This document shows, in pieces, positions 27,087 through 35,980 of a DNA stretch of 41,422 bases (within the stretch, counting starts at the first letter, position 1; each line of letters starts with the position of its first letter). A program made the translations under genes and the position numbers. The stretch lies in assembly GCA_905478975.1 (NCBI GenBank), contig CAJQKW010000068.1, forward strand, positions 1 through 41,422, read 5' to 3'. Below the pieces are notes generated by a model, which saw nothing but the letters and a program-made list of their open reading frames with translations, was not told where the DNA came from and did not search any database. Origin of the DNA: an uncultured Pseudomonadales bacterium. Its GTDB lineage: Bacteria; Pseudomonadota; Gammaproteobacteria; Pseudomonadales; Porticoccaceae.

Positions 27087-29072
27087 ATGACAATAGCAAT
27101 CAAACCCATTATAGGCAGCAACGGCGATGACAACCTAAATGGCGGCAATGGCCACGAATTATTCTCAGGCAGGGGTGGCAATGATCTAATCAACGCAGGT
27201 AATGGTCACGACGTGGCCTACGGCGGCGCAGGCAATGATGAGATCCATGGCAACTCGGGCAACGACACTCTCTACGGAAGTGGCGGACCCTCTTTTGTCG
27301 ACCTCAGCGGCTTTACCATTGCCAATGATTATGCGGGCAGTGTTATCTTTCAATCAGAAAGCGCTGGCTACAAAAACTCATTGGGCAGTTACAAAGTCTC
27401 CCCAGAGGGACAGATCACCGACGTCCAGTTCCACTTCCCCAATGCCAGCCTACCCGGTTCAGGTGGCAGCACCCAGTCAGGATCAGAGAGCGATCTGAAT
27501 CTGCAAGCGGGAGATCAGCTGGGATTTTTTATCATCGCCAACGGCTACTCCTATAACAACAGTTACCGGCACATGGACTTCGATGATGGCAGCTTGGAAT
27601 TCAGAAACAGTGACGGCTCCATCGCCAGTATTAGCTCGGTTAATCCAAGCCTCTGGTACGTCGACCAAGACGGTAGCGAAACCCAGCTGGTTTACAACGC
27701 CTATCACACCGCTGCTGGGGTCGCGAATAACAACTATCAGCTCAATCCGGATGGCATTGCCCATACAGTAGGACTGGCAGACAGTGATGCTGGATTAATC
27801 ACCCTTGGTTTTGAAGACCTCTACAACGGCGGTGACCGAGACTTTGATGACGCCGTGTTCTCAGTGAATATCGGCACCTCCAATGCCCAGGTTTTAGATC
27901 CCAATGTCGCTAGTGCAGACAACGGTGCCGACCAAAACCAACCCACCTACAGCTACCAGACTATGGCTGATGGCGCGATTCACAAGTTCGATGCAGAGGG
28001 AAATTTTGTCAGCCTGTCCGAGCAAAATGATGAAATTCACGGCGGCAATGGCAACGATAATATCTATGGTCGTGCCGGCAATGACCAGCTATTCGGTGAC
28101 GGCGGCAACGATGTTATAGAGGGTGGCAGTGGCAATGATTTCGCTTGGGGCGGTTATGGTAGTGACCAGATATCCGGCGGCAAAGGCGACGATAGCCTTT
28201 ACGGTGATAGTGGCCACGACAGCTTAGACGGCGACTCTGGCAATGACAGTATCGACGGGGGCAGCGGTAATGACAGCATCGACGGCGGTAAAGGTGACGA
28301 TAACATCTCAGGCGGTTCGGGCAATGACCAATTACAGGGTGGTACAGGGGCAGACGTGCTTTTCGGCGGCTATGGCAATGACTCACTTTATGGCGGCAAT
28401 GATGATGACATCCTCCAGGGTGACCGTGGCAATGACAGCCTCGAGGGCGGCATGGGCAACGATACCCTCTACGGCGGCTCGGGCAATGACAATCTAAAAG
28501 GCGGCTCCGGAGATGACCTGATGTATTCCGGTGCCAATAAGGATGTGGTCGACGGTGGCTCAGGCAGTGATACGGTGTCCTACGACTACGCTGATAGCGG
28601 CGTGAATATCGACCTTCATCGCAAAAAGACCACCGGCGGCGACTCCGACACACTCAAATCCATCGAGAATGGTATTGGCTCAGACCACAACGACAGCCTC
28701 CGTGGCAATCGCCTCGACAACCGGCTAGAAGGGGGTAATGGCAACGATGTAATTCGCGGTATGGCGGGCAATGATGTTTTGATCGGCGGCGCAGGTGATG
28801 ATTCATTCACCTGGCGGCAGAGTGATCTCGATGGCAGCCTCGATCAAATTCTCGACTTTGCCCTGGGCGAAGATAGCCTAAGCTTCGTCGTCAATTCCTC
28901 TCTGGCAAGCCAAGATATCGATGAGTGGCTGATGCTAGAAATAGGTGACAACAGCAGCCAACTGTTCGCCGATTTAGATGGCGATGGCGATTTCTCCGAT
29001 GCCGTTGCCTTTGCCGAACTGCAAGGGGTCACCACAGACTCACTGGCTGACTTGAGTATTTCAGTTGCCTAA
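27087..29072 (+). CDS. RTX calcium-binding protein with DUF4114 domain (type I secretion substrate)
   Basis: The 661-aa protein lacks an N-terminal signal peptide. Residues 12-64 contain a first set of GGxGxDxUx nonapeptides. Residues about 135-262 carry a DUF4114-type domain ending GFEDLYNGGDRDFDDAVF. A long second RTX array follows (about 314-480, with more near 540-575), which should form Ca-binding parallel beta-rolls outside the cell. The last 90 residues (after GAGDDSFTW) are hydrophobic/acidic and end in SISVA, as in type I secretion signals. The ATG has AAGGAG eight bases upstream. The next gene, the ABC exporter, overlaps by eight bases. Role unknown: adhesin, surface layer or matrix protein are options. 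Confidence 0.93.
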   Translation: MTIAIKPIIGSNGDDNLNGGNGHELFSGRGGNDLINAGNGHDVAYGGAGNDEIHGNSGNDTLYGSGGPSFVDLSGFTIANDYAGSVIFQSESAGYKNSLGSYKVSPEGQITDVQFHFPNASLPGSGGSTQSGSESDLNLQAGDQLGFFIIANGYSYNNSYRHMDFDDGSLEFRNSDGSIASISSVNPSLWYVDQDGSETQLVYNAYHTAAGVANNNYQLNPDGIAHTVGLADSDAGLITLGFEDLYNGGDRDFDDAVFSVNIGTSNAQVLDPNVASADNGADQNQPTYSYQTMADGAIHKFDAEGNFVSLSEQNDEIHGGNGNDNIYGRAGNDQLFGDGGNDVIEGGSGNDFAWGGYGSDQISGGKGDDSLYGDSGHDSLDGDSGNDSIDGGSGNDSIDGGKGDDNISGGSGNDQLQGGTGADVLFGGYGNDSLYGGNDDDILQGDRGNDSLEGGMGNDTLYGGSGNDNLKGGSGDDLMYSGANKDVVDGGSGSDTVSYDYADSGVNIDLHRKKTTGGDSDTLKSIENGIGSDHNDSLRGNRLDNRLEGGNGNDVIRGMAGNDVLIGGAGDDSFTWRQSDLDGSLDQILDFALGEDSLSFVVNSSLASQDIDEWLMLEIGDNSSQLFADLDGDGDFSDAVAFAELQGVTTDSLADLSISVA

Positions 29073-30678
29073 AACAGAGTCTGATCGCAACACCTTCGTC
29101 GCTGCGGTAAAACGAGTGGTCCAGATGATTCTGGGCCATTCTTTTATGACCAACTTGGCAGCCTTTTGCATTCCGCTTTATACATTGCAGATTTTCGATC
29201 GGGTGATCACCACCGGCAGCTACGAATCACTGTGGATGCTGGCCCTCGGCGCACTGATTATTTCTCTCAGCGGTCTGCTCTTCGAACAGTTGCGACGTCA
29301 ATCCATCGTCAACTTTAGTCACTATCTGGATCAACAGATAGGCGGCCATATCAGTGCCAAAATACGCCGCGGCTATCCCGGCAAAAAGCTCTATCGCAAA
29401 GTGAAATTATTTAACCAGCACCTTAGTTCCGGCGCCATTGTCAGTATCCTCGATGTGCTCTGGCTACCTATTTCAGCGGTGATTATATTTTTGCTGTCCC
29501 CGGTTTTAGGCTGGTTTATGCTCACCGTCAATCTGTGTTTTTGCCTGATTGCCTACGCCAAATTTAAGCAGGAAAAACCCTCTCTAGATGAAGGGCTAAC
29601 CCACTGGTCGGAACAGACCCAGCGCTGGCTGAACACGGCCAATACGCTCAAATACTGGGAGCAGGCTCAGCCCACCCAAGAAACGTCCAGCAGCCATAAA
29701 CAGGGCCTGCTCACCGATATGCATCACTGCCTGAGAACCCTGTACCAACTGGGCACTCCCACCATTGGCGCGATACTGTTATTGCAAAACAGCCTCTCTC
29801 CCGGCGGCTTTATCGCGGCATTAATCATTTCAGCCAGGGCCATTGCGCCCTTTGATATGCTATTTGCCAACAGCGCCGTTGTCGCATTGGGCAAGCAGGT
29901 AGTGATCGAAGTCTGCGACTATTTCGAGGAGCTCAGCCAGCGTAAAACTGGCGGCTACGACGCTCAGGTTGAGGGGCTAATCGAGCTAAAAAATATCAGG
30001 GTCGACGATCCTATTAATCCACGACAGAGATCAGTCCTGTCAAATATAAGCTTGCAGGCGAGTCCAGGTGAAATCACCGCTCTGATCGGTGCAGTGGGTG
30101 CCGGACAGACGGATGTAATTAAACTACTGCTCGGCGAACAGCAACTAGAAAGCGGCGACTGTCTTATTGATGGCAAAAGGCGCAGCGACTGGTGTCCAGA
30201 AAGCTTGAACAATGCGATAGCGGTGGCAGGGGAATCTGTGCATCTGCCAGAAGCCAGCATACTGCAGCTAGTCAGCCGTTTTGCTGCGGCAGATGAAACC
30301 CAAGGGATAAAAGCGGCGCAGATAACCGGTCTCAATCAACGGCTTCTAGAACTCAATATCGCCTACGACTTTATACTCACCCACAAAGCTCGCAGCACTG
30401 CCATTGGCATTCAACTTGAGCGGCTAATTAGCCTCACGGCAGCAGTGGCCAGCGAGGCAAAAATTATCTTATTAGAAAATCCTGAAAGTTACTGCAACGC
30501 ATTTACCCTCGGTCAGTTGCAGCACACATTACAGTTTTTACAGCAGCAAAATCGCTGCATTATTTTAACCACCAACTCTAAACAGCTGATCAAACTGGCA
30601 CAGCGCACCTATCTCTTTGACAACGGGGCTGTTGTGCCACCGCCACGGTCACTGCTCAGCACTCAGCGGGTTGCTTAA
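29065..30678 (+). CDS. Type I secretion ABC exporter subunit with degenerate ATPase domain
   Basis: The 537-aa protein has the PrtD/HlyB-type layout: transmembrane domain (about residues 25-285; CIPLYTLQIFDRVITTGS is typical) then a C-terminal nucleotide-binding domain (about 303-525). The fold is recognisable, but catalytic residues are replaced. Walker A is GAVGAGQT (Lys to Gln348). The signature is AIGIQ instead of LSGGQ. Walker B is IILLENPE instead of ILLDEP (Asp to Glu471, catalytic Glu to Asn472). The H-loop is LTTNS (His to Asn504) and the Q-loop Gln is Glu390. The frame is intact. The start is TTG, overlapping the RTX stop. It may need an active partner ABC subunit encoded elsewhere; no TolC gene is nearby. 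Confidence 0.88.
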   Translation: MPKTESDRNTFVAAVKRVVQMILGHSFMTNLAAFCIPLYTLQIFDRVITTGSYESLWMLALGALIISLSGLLFEQLRRQSIVNFSHYLDQQIGGHISAKIRRGYPGKKLYRKVKLFNQHLSSGAIVSILDVLWLPISAVIIFLLSPVLGWFMLTVNLCFCLIAYAKFKQEKPSLDEGLTHWSEQTQRWLNTANTLKYWEQAQPTQETSSSHKQGLLTDMHHCLRTLYQLGTPTIGAILLLQNSLSPGGFIAALIISARAIAPFDMLFANSAVVALGKQVVIEVCDYFEELSQRKTGGYDAQVEGLIELKNIRVDDPINPRQRSVLSNISLQASPGEITALIGAVGAGQTDVIKLLLGEQQLESGDCLIDGKRRSDWCPESLNNAIAVAGESVHLPEASILQLVSRFAAADETQGIKAAQITGLNQRLLELNIAYDFILTHKARSTAIGIQLERLISLTAAVASEAKIILLENPESYCNAFTLGQLQHTLQFLQQQNRCIILTTNSKQLIKLAQRTYLFDNGAVVPPPRSLLSTQRVA

Positions 30679-30682
30679 GCCT

Positions 30683-31990
30683 ATGTCAGACGCTATGCCA
30701 GATAAACTCGCCCCATTCAAAGATCAGTCGCTGCGCAACAGAAGCTTTACTATTCTCGGCATCAGCCTCTTGGCCTTTACTCTCTGGGTGGGACTGGCGC
30801 CAGTGGAGAGCGCGGTATTGGCCAAAGGTCATATTCGCGCCATGGAAGACAGCAAGCCGATCCAACATCTGCGCGGCGGTAAAATCGCCTCTATTGAGGC
30901 CCGTTCCGGCGAGCAAGTAAGCAAAGGTAATATTCTTTTGCAGCTGGATGTCGCCGAAGAGCAGTCGGCGCTCAAGGCCAATCTTCGAGATTACCTGATG
31001 ACATTATTGGAAATGGAGATTGCACAAACCCATATTAACCAATCCGAAGAGTTGCGGTTTTCACAAAAAGTATTACTGCTGGCAAAGCGACTCCAGGACA
31101 CTCAGATACTCAGTATGCGGCAACAGAGTTTCGCTAAAACTATCGACAGAAAAAAGGATCAGCTCACGCTGCTCGACAGCCGCGAGCAACAACTGCATCT
31201 ATCTATTGAAGCCCAGAAGATCGAAAACCGCGCGCGACTAGAGCGCCTTGAACTGGTTAATAAACAACATACTGCGGTTGTGGCCCTGGCAGGGAAAAAC
31301 TATGTTTCAGAAATTCAGCTGGATGAAATAGCCCAGCGAGTGATCGACCTGCGCAGCGCCATTAATAGCAGCGTACAAAAAATTTCCGCTTCGCAATCCG
31401 AGTTACAGCAGATCCCCATTCAGCGAAAACTCCTTGCCTCAGAACTGATCCAGCAAGCCAACCTAGACAATAATCAGGCGCTGCATCGGATTATCAATAT
31501 TGAAGACAATATCAATCAGCTGAAAAATCGCATTGCCAACAGCAGCATCAGGGCCTCTCACGACGGTGTGGTCACTCATCTAAAAAGAAAAAATCCGGGA
31601 GAGACAGTCATGCCCGGAGAAGAAATTATGCGCCTAGTGCCGAACAAAGAGGAGCTGCTTATAGAAGCGCGCATTCGCCCCACAGATATCGACCTAGTCT
31701 GGCCAGGGCAGATTGCCCGCATTCGCCTGACCGCCTTTAACAGCAGAGCCACGCCACTGTTAGAGGGCACAGTGTACTGGGTTTCCGCAGATCGGCATGA
31801 GGATGCCGAGGGCTATTATTTTATCGCAGAGGTTCGCATCGACAAGCATCAGCTGGACAGCATTCCCCAACTGCATCTCTCCAGCGGTATGCCCGCCGAG
31901 ACCATTTTGGTCACCGCTAAGCGCAGCATTGCGGCCTATCTGTTTGAACCCCTACTGAGAGGGGTGAGTCGCAGCCTGCGGGAGAGCTAG
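30683..31990 (+). CDS. HlyD-family membrane fusion protein (type I secretion adaptor)
   Basis: The 435-aa adaptor bridges the inner-membrane ABC exporter and an outer-membrane TolC-like channel. It has a short cytoplasmic N-terminus, one transmembrane segment (about residues 21-40), and a lipoyl-like half ([18 protein letters not shown]). A long coiled-coil region follows (about 90-280), then the second lipoyl half ([21 protein letters not shown]) and a beta-barrel domain. I start at ATG 30683, four bases after the ABC stop; a further in-frame start at 30617 lies inside the ABC gene. The 3' end overlaps convergent ung by four bases. Sequence is canonical, unlike the ABC subunit. Confidence 0.92.
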   Translation: MSDAMPDKLAPFKDQSLRNRSFTILGISLLAFTLWVGLAPVESAVLAKGHIRAMEDSKPIQHLRGGKIASIEARSGEQVSKGNILLQLDVAEEQSALKANLRDYLMTLLEMEIAQTHINQSEELRFSQKVLLLAKRLQDTQILSMRQQSFAKTIDRKKDQLTLLDSREQQLHLSIEAQKIENRARLERLELVNKQHTAVVALAGKNYVSEIQLDEIAQRVIDLRSAINSSVQKISASQSELQQIPIQRKLLASELIQQANLDNNQALHRIINIEDNINQLKNRIANSSIRASHDGVVTHLKRKNPGETVMPGEEIMRLVPNKEELLIEARIRPTDIDLVWPGQIARIRLTAFNSRATPLLEGTVYWVSADRHEDAEGYYFIAEVRIDKHQLDSIPQLHLSSGMPAETILVTAKRSIAAYLFEPLLRGVSRSLRES

Positions 31991-32694
31991 GCTTTCTGCT
32001 CAGCAGGCAACTGCCAATCAATTGGCGCCCCACCCTGCTGCTGTAAAAATTCATTGGTCGCGGAGAAATGTTTGCAGCCCAAAAAGCCGCGGTAGGCCGA
32101 CAGGGGCGACGGATGCACAGACTTTAAAACCAGATGCCGGGACTGATCGATAAAGGCACCCTTCTTCTGGGCATAACTGCCCCACAATAAAAAGACGATA
32201 CCCTCACGCTGATCATTGAGTGCCCGAATAGCACTATCGGTAAACTGCTCCCAACCCTTGCCCTGATGAGCACCGGCATCGGCCTGCTCAACCGTCAGTG
32301 TGGCATTCAATAACAGCACACCCTGTTCCGCCCAGCGGGTCAGGCAGCCATGACCAGGTGACTTAACCCCAAGATCAGCCTCTAACTCTTTATAGATATT
32401 CGCTAGAGAAGGCGGCACTTTGACCCCTGGTAGCACGGAAAAACAGAGACCGTGAGCCTGGTTCGGCCCATGGTAGGGATCCTGCCCCAGAATCACCACC
32501 CGCACCTTATCGAAAGCTGTGGTATCAAATGCGCCAAACCATTTTGAAGTCGGCGGATATATCACTTTTCCCGCAGCTTTTTGACACAACAAAAATTCTC
32601 GTAACTCTGCCATATAGGGTTTATCAAACTCTTCCCCTATTGCTCTGCACCAGCTTGGGTGCAGCTTGATCTTTCCTTGATCAGCCATATCCAT
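31987..32694 (-). CDS. ung: Uracil-DNA glycosylase
   Basis: Ung removes uracil from DNA at the start of base-excision repair. The 235-aa product has the catalytic water-activating loop [14 protein letters not shown] (about residues 71-84) and the [17 protein letters not shown] loop near 195-211, both diagnostic of family 1. Two ATGs two codons apart (32694 and 32688) are possible starts. It is convergent with the HlyD gene (four-base overlap) and divergent from the MATE gene. Confidence 0.96.
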   Translation of the reverse strand: MDMADQGKIKLHPSWCRAIGEEFDKPYMAELREFLLCQKAAGKVIYPPTSKWFGAFDTTAFDKVRVVILGQDPYHGPNQAHGLCFSVLPGVKVPPSLANIYKELEADLGVKSPGHGCLTRWAEQGVLLLNATLTVEQADAGAHQGKGWEQFTDSAIRALNDQREGIVFLLWGSYAQKKGAFIDQSRHLVLKSVHPSPLSAYRGFLGCKHFSATNEFLQQQGGAPIDWQLPAEQKA

Positions 32695-32751
32695 TCCAAA
32701 TTCTGTTTTCAGTTTAAAACTCCTAACCGCGAATTGCCGGCGAATGGTAAC

Positions 32752-34077
32752 ATGCCTGCCATGAAACCTGTCTCAACACTCAATATTTGGCGCCTCACCT
32801 GGCCAACCATGCTCAGCAATATTCTCTATATGCTGATGGGTGTTGCGTTTTTAAAAATGGCCGGCACCATGGGCACAGATGCGGTTGCCGCCGTGACCAC
32901 CGGACAGCGCCTCTACTTTGTCTTGCACGCCATTATCATGGGGCTCTGCAGTGGCACCACCGCCATGGTCGGGCGCTATTGGGGTGCCGGCGACAAACAG
33001 ATGGCAGGCCGTTTTGCCGCCCTCTCGGTGCTGGTATTTGTAATTGATGGCATGCTGCTGTCCTGGGTTGCCATACCCTTTCTCGACCAGCTTATCGGTA
33101 TGTTTAGCCTCGCCGATGAAGCCCATATTCTGGCCATGGAGTTCACCTTCTGGACCGCTGTTTACGGGCCAGCAATGTTGATCACCCTGGTGTTCAATAT
33201 GTCTTTTCGTGCGGTGGGCAATGCCACCACACCATTGTGGACTGCCATAATCGGTGTGGCCCTAAGCATCGCCTTGGGTGGCGCACTCACCTTTGGCTGG
33301 GCTGGCCTACCCAATCTCGGCCTAAACGGTATCGCCATCGGTGGTGGTATCGCCATGACCGTCACCATAGTCTCCTTCTTACTGTTTTGGACTCTCGGCT
33401 GGCTTTCCTTTAAGCCCTCAAATCCACTGCCAGATATAGTCAAAAATGGTAAAATCCTGATTGATATCGGCATGCCCGCCGCCTTCGAACAAGCTTTTTT
33501 CCAAGCCGGCATGCTGCTGTTTATGGTCTTTCTCGCCAGCTATGGCAACGCCGCTTTTGCTGCTTACGGTATCGGCCTTTCGATTCTCGGCCTGATTATT
33601 GTTATCGCCTTTAGCTTTTCAATCTCTGCCGCAACTCTGGTCAGCCAACATCTCGGCGCTGGAGACAAGCAGGGTGCCTATGACGCTGGCTGGCGCACCA
33701 TGCGCACCTCTGTCTATCTGATGATTGGCTGCAGCCTGGTGATGGGTTTCTACGCTGAAGAGATCGCTCGATTTATAATCGACGATCCAGAAGTGATTCG
33801 GCACATGGTCGACCTAACCTATGTGCTATGTTTAAGCCTGCCATTTATGGGTGTGGAGTTCAGCATGGCTGGCTCTCTGCGCGGCGCTGGTGATACGCGC
33901 TTCCCGATGATGGTGACCATTTTTACCATGCTATTAACGCGACTGATAATGCCCCTGATACTGATTGAAATGGGCGCTGATGTAATCTGGCTCTACGGAA
34001 TGTCGCTGATGGATTTCTCCATTAAAGCAAGTCTAAATATGTGGCGTTTCCGTAAAAAAGCTTGGTTGGGTGACTAA
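32752..34077 (+). CDS. MATE family efflux transporter
   Basis: The roughly 441-aa polytopic membrane protein has twelve hydrophobic segments in two homologous halves. [17 protein letters not shown] at the N-terminus, [12 protein letters not shown] in the first half and [13 protein letters not shown] in the second are MATE signatures. Such proteins export cationic drugs or metabolites in exchange for Na+ or H+. I start at ATG 32752 (or 32761), because the longer open frame to 32659 would overlap the start of divergent ung and lacks a hydrophobic or conserved sequence. The substrate is unknown. Confidence 0.9.
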   Translation: MPAMKPVSTLNIWRLTWPTMLSNILYMLMGVAFLKMAGTMGTDAVAAVTTGQRLYFVLHAIIMGLCSGTTAMVGRYWGAGDKQMAGRFAALSVLVFVIDGMLLSWVAIPFLDQLIGMFSLADEAHILAMEFTFWTAVYGPAMLITLVFNMSFRAVGNATTPLWTAIIGVALSIALGGALTFGWAGLPNLGLNGIAIGGGIAMTVTIVSFLLFWTLGWLSFKPSNPLPDIVKNGKILIDIGMPAAFEQAFFQAGMLLFMVFLASYGNAAFAAYGIGLSILGLIIVIAFSFSISAATLVSQHLGAGDKQGAYDAGWRTMRTSVYLMIGCSLVMGFYAEEIARFIIDDPEVIRHMVDLTYVLCLSLPFMGVEFSMAGSLRGAGDTRFPMMVTIFTMLLTRLIMPLILIEMGADVIWLYGMSLMDFSIKASLNMWRFRKKAWLGD

Positions 34078-34125
34078 AACCTCGTCTCTGGAAATTTGAT
34101 TAATAAGTTAACGGTTAAAGCATTA

Positions 34126-35181
34126 ATGTCTAACGCAAATACAGCTCTGCAATTCAACAAACAACATGATCTGCAAATAGCCTACTGGCTGCTTGCCTGT
34201 GCCGCGGTGATTTTCGGAATGATCCTATTGGGTGGCGTTACACGCCTCACCAACTCGGGCCTGTCCATGGTCGAATGGAGACCGCTGATGGGTATTATCC
34301 CGCCGCTGTCCCACGTTGAATGGCAGGACGTTTTCTTAAAATACAAACAGTTTCCCGAGTACCAGAAGATCAATGCTGGCATGTCTCTAGAGGCTTTTAA
34401 GTCGATTTTTATGTATGAGTATCTGCACCGCGTGCTGGGCAGATTTATTGGTATTATTTTTATTCTGCCATTTTTGTATTTTTATCTTACCAAGCGTATC
34501 AAGCCCGGCCTGACGCCAAAATTACTGATCATGTTACTGCTCGGCGGCGGCCAAGGCCTGCTCGGCTGGTACATGGTTAAAAGCGGCCTAGTGGACAATC
34601 CAGACGTCAGTCAATATCGACTGACAGCTCACCTGGGCAATGCGGTTTTGATCTACGGCTTTATCTGGTGGACTGCTCTGGGATTGCTGTCCACTGCCAA
34701 GCCTCAGCAGGCTGGACTGAACAAGTTTGCCTACAGCTTGAGCGGCCTGATCTTCCTAATGATTCTCTCCGGTGGACTGGTTGCCGGCACTAATGCTGGG
34801 CACGCTTATTCCACCTGGCCACTTATGGGCGACAGCTTCATTCCCGCTGGACTCTATAGCTTGCAGCCAGCTTGGTTGTCGGCCTTTGAAGACATCACCA
34901 CGATCCAGTTTAACCACCGCATATTTGCCTATGTGATTGTTGCACTGGTGCTAATCTTTGCAGTTAAAGCACTGAGGGCACAGATTTCCAAGCCGGTGAA
35001 AATTGCTGTTTGGTGCCTGCTGGGACTGCTGGCTCTTCAGGTCACTCTGGGTATCAGCACCCTAATATTTTATGTTCCAGTTCCAGTAGCCGCAGCGCAC
35101 CAGGTCGTCGCCGTTGCACTGTTGAGCGCCTCACTCTTTATCAGCCACAGCTTGTATCACAGCTCGGGCCAATCAAATTAA
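34126..35181 (+). CDS. ctaA: Heme A synthase (COX15/CtaA)
   Basis: This membrane enzyme converts heme O to heme A for cytochrome aa3-type oxidases. The 351-aa protein has about eight transmembrane segments and the conserved histidines in EYLHRVLGR, TAHLGNA, FNHRIFAY and AAHQVVAVA. The proteobacterial/mitochondrial COX15-type N-terminus GGVTRLTNSGLSMVEWRP is clear. A TTG start ten codons earlier (34096) is also possible. Unusually, no cox, ctaB or surf1 gene is next to it; a small cytochrome c gene follows by 16 bases. Confidence 0.93.
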   Translation: MSNANTALQFNKQHDLQIAYWLLACAAVIFGMILLGGVTRLTNSGLSMVEWRPLMGIIPPLSHVEWQDVFLKYKQFPEYQKINAGMSLEAFKSIFMYEYLHRVLGRFIGIIFILPFLYFYLTKRIKPGLTPKLLIMLLLGGGQGLLGWYMVKSGLVDNPDVSQYRLTAHLGNAVLIYGFIWWTALGLLSTAKPQQAGLNKFAYSLSGLIFLMILSGGLVAGTNAGHAYSTWPLMGDSFIPAGLYSLQPAWLSAFEDITTIQFNHRIFAYVIVALVLIFAVKALRAQISKPVKIAVWCLLGLLALQVTLGISTLIFYVPVPVAAAHQVVAVALLSASLFISHSLYHSSGQSN

Positions 35182-35197
35182 CCATTGGAGAAGTACT

Positions 35198-35503
35198 ATG
35201 AAAACACTCACTACTACCCTAATAGCGGCCGCTCTTGCAGTAGCATCCTTTAGCGCACTGGCTGGCGACCCTGCCGCAGGCAAGGCTAAGGCAATGTCCT
35301 GTGCTGGTTGTCACGGCGCTAACGGCATCAGCAACAACGGCATGTGGCCTAACCTTGCAGGGCAAAAAGAAGCCTATCTGGCCAGCCAGTTACAGATGTT
35401 TAAAGACGGCCGTCGCAACAATGCGATGATGTCAGCTATGTCTAAGGGTTTGTCGGATGCTGATATTGCTAACTTGGCGGCTTATTACTCTGGTTTAAAG
35501 TGA
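35198..35503 (+). CDS. Small periplasmic class I cytochrome c (c553/c5-like)
   Basis: The 101-aa protein has a signal peptide (residues 1-22, cleavage after ALA) and one heme-binding motif CAGCH near residue 35, followed by PNLAGQKEAYLASQLQMFKDGRR and a methionine-rich MMSAM segment that could supply the axial ligand. It is a single-heme electron carrier. It lies 16 bases after ctaA with a GGAGAAG ribosome site, so it may donate electrons to a terminal oxidase; that link is inferred. The 41-bp repeat array starts just past its stop. Confidence 0.92.
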   Translation: MKTLTTTLIAAALAVASFSALAGDPAAGKAKAMSCAGCHGANGISNNGMWPNLAGQKEAYLASQLQMFKDGRRNNAMMSAMSKGLSDADIANLAAYYSGLK

Positions 35504-35518
35504 TCGGCTCCGCCGATC
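35502..35518 (+). other. Hairpin at the cytochrome c stop codon
   Basis: GATCGGC-TCC-GCCGATC is a perfect 7-bp stem that starts within the stop codon. It lacks a T-run, so it may stabilise the 3' end or mark the edge of the repeat element rather than terminate. Confidence 0.5.
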
Positions 35519-35521
35519 ATC

Positions 35522-35808
35522 CTGAGAGAGCGTAGCGAACCGAAGGATCTCCTGCCGACTGGCTGAGAGAGCGTAGCGAACCGAAGGATCTCCTGCCGAC
35601 TGGCTGAGAGAGCGTAGCGAACCGAAGGATCTCCTGCCGACTGGCTGAGAGAGCGTAGCGAACCGAAGGATCTCCTGCCGACTGGCTGAGAGAGCGTAGC
35701 CAACCGAAGGATCTCCTGCCGACTGGCTGAGAGAGCGCAGCGAACCGAAGGATCTCCTGCCGACTGGCTGAGAGAGCGCAGCGAACCGAAGGATCTCCTG
35801 CCGACTGG
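35522..35808 (+). repeat. Tandem array of seven 41-bp units
   Basis: Seven contiguous units of exactly 41 bases begin at 35522, 35563, 35604, 35645, 35686, 35727 and 35768. Each begins CTGAGAGAGCG, contains CCGAAGGATCTCC and ends GCCGACTGG. Units 1-4 read GCGTAGCGAACC, unit 5 reads GCGTAGCCAACC, and units 6-7 read GCGCAGCGAACC. There are no spacers, so it is not a CRISPR. An eighth copy breaks off after CTGAGA into the terminator. The 477-base region between the cytochrome and the ferredoxin reductase contains no credible gene. Confidence 0.97.
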
Positions 35809-35826
35809 CTGAGATCCTTTTTTTTT
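35789..35826 (+). terminator. Rho-independent terminator formed by the last repeat unit
   Basis: AAGGATCTC pairs with GAGATCCTT (9 bp), with an inner GCC-GACT-GGC stem-loop, and is followed by nine Ts in a row. The left arm belongs to the seventh 41-bp unit and the right arm to unique sequence after it. It should end the ctaA-cytochrome c transcript. Confidence 0.88.
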
Positions 35827-35882
35827 GCATTAAAATAATCAAAACCAGAGAGCAAAAAAACAGCCAAAAATATTAAAGACAC

Positions 35883-35913
35883 TTGTGTTTGTTTTATTCA
35901 AAGCCTGTATAAT
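35883..35913 (+). promoter_or_regulatory. Candidate promoter of the ferredoxin reductase gene
   Basis: A perfect TATAAT (35908-35913) lies 19 bases after TTGTGT (35883-35888), or 18 after TGTGTT. It is 67 bases before the ATG and after the terminator, so the reductase-ferredoxin pair likely has its own transcript. Confidence 0.5.
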
Positions 35914-35980
35914 TATACGCAAATAACAATAAGCCAAAGCCGCCCAACCAAGGCCGACTTTCTACAGGAGCTCTCCACCA

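Noticed and set aside
28114-28653. 179-codon minus-strand open frame, His/Arg/Cys-rich
   Set aside because: It is the antisense image of the GGxGxD repeats of the RTX gene.
35522-35808. Possible CRISPR array
   Set aside because: The units are directly contiguous with no variable spacers, and no cas gene is present.
35485-35882. Three minus-strand open frames across the 41-bp array, encoding a repeating peptide
   Set aside because: 41 is not a multiple of three, so the same repeat is read in all three frames and gives a 41-residue period. There is no ribosome site or conserved start; openness is a by-product of a stop-free repeat unit.
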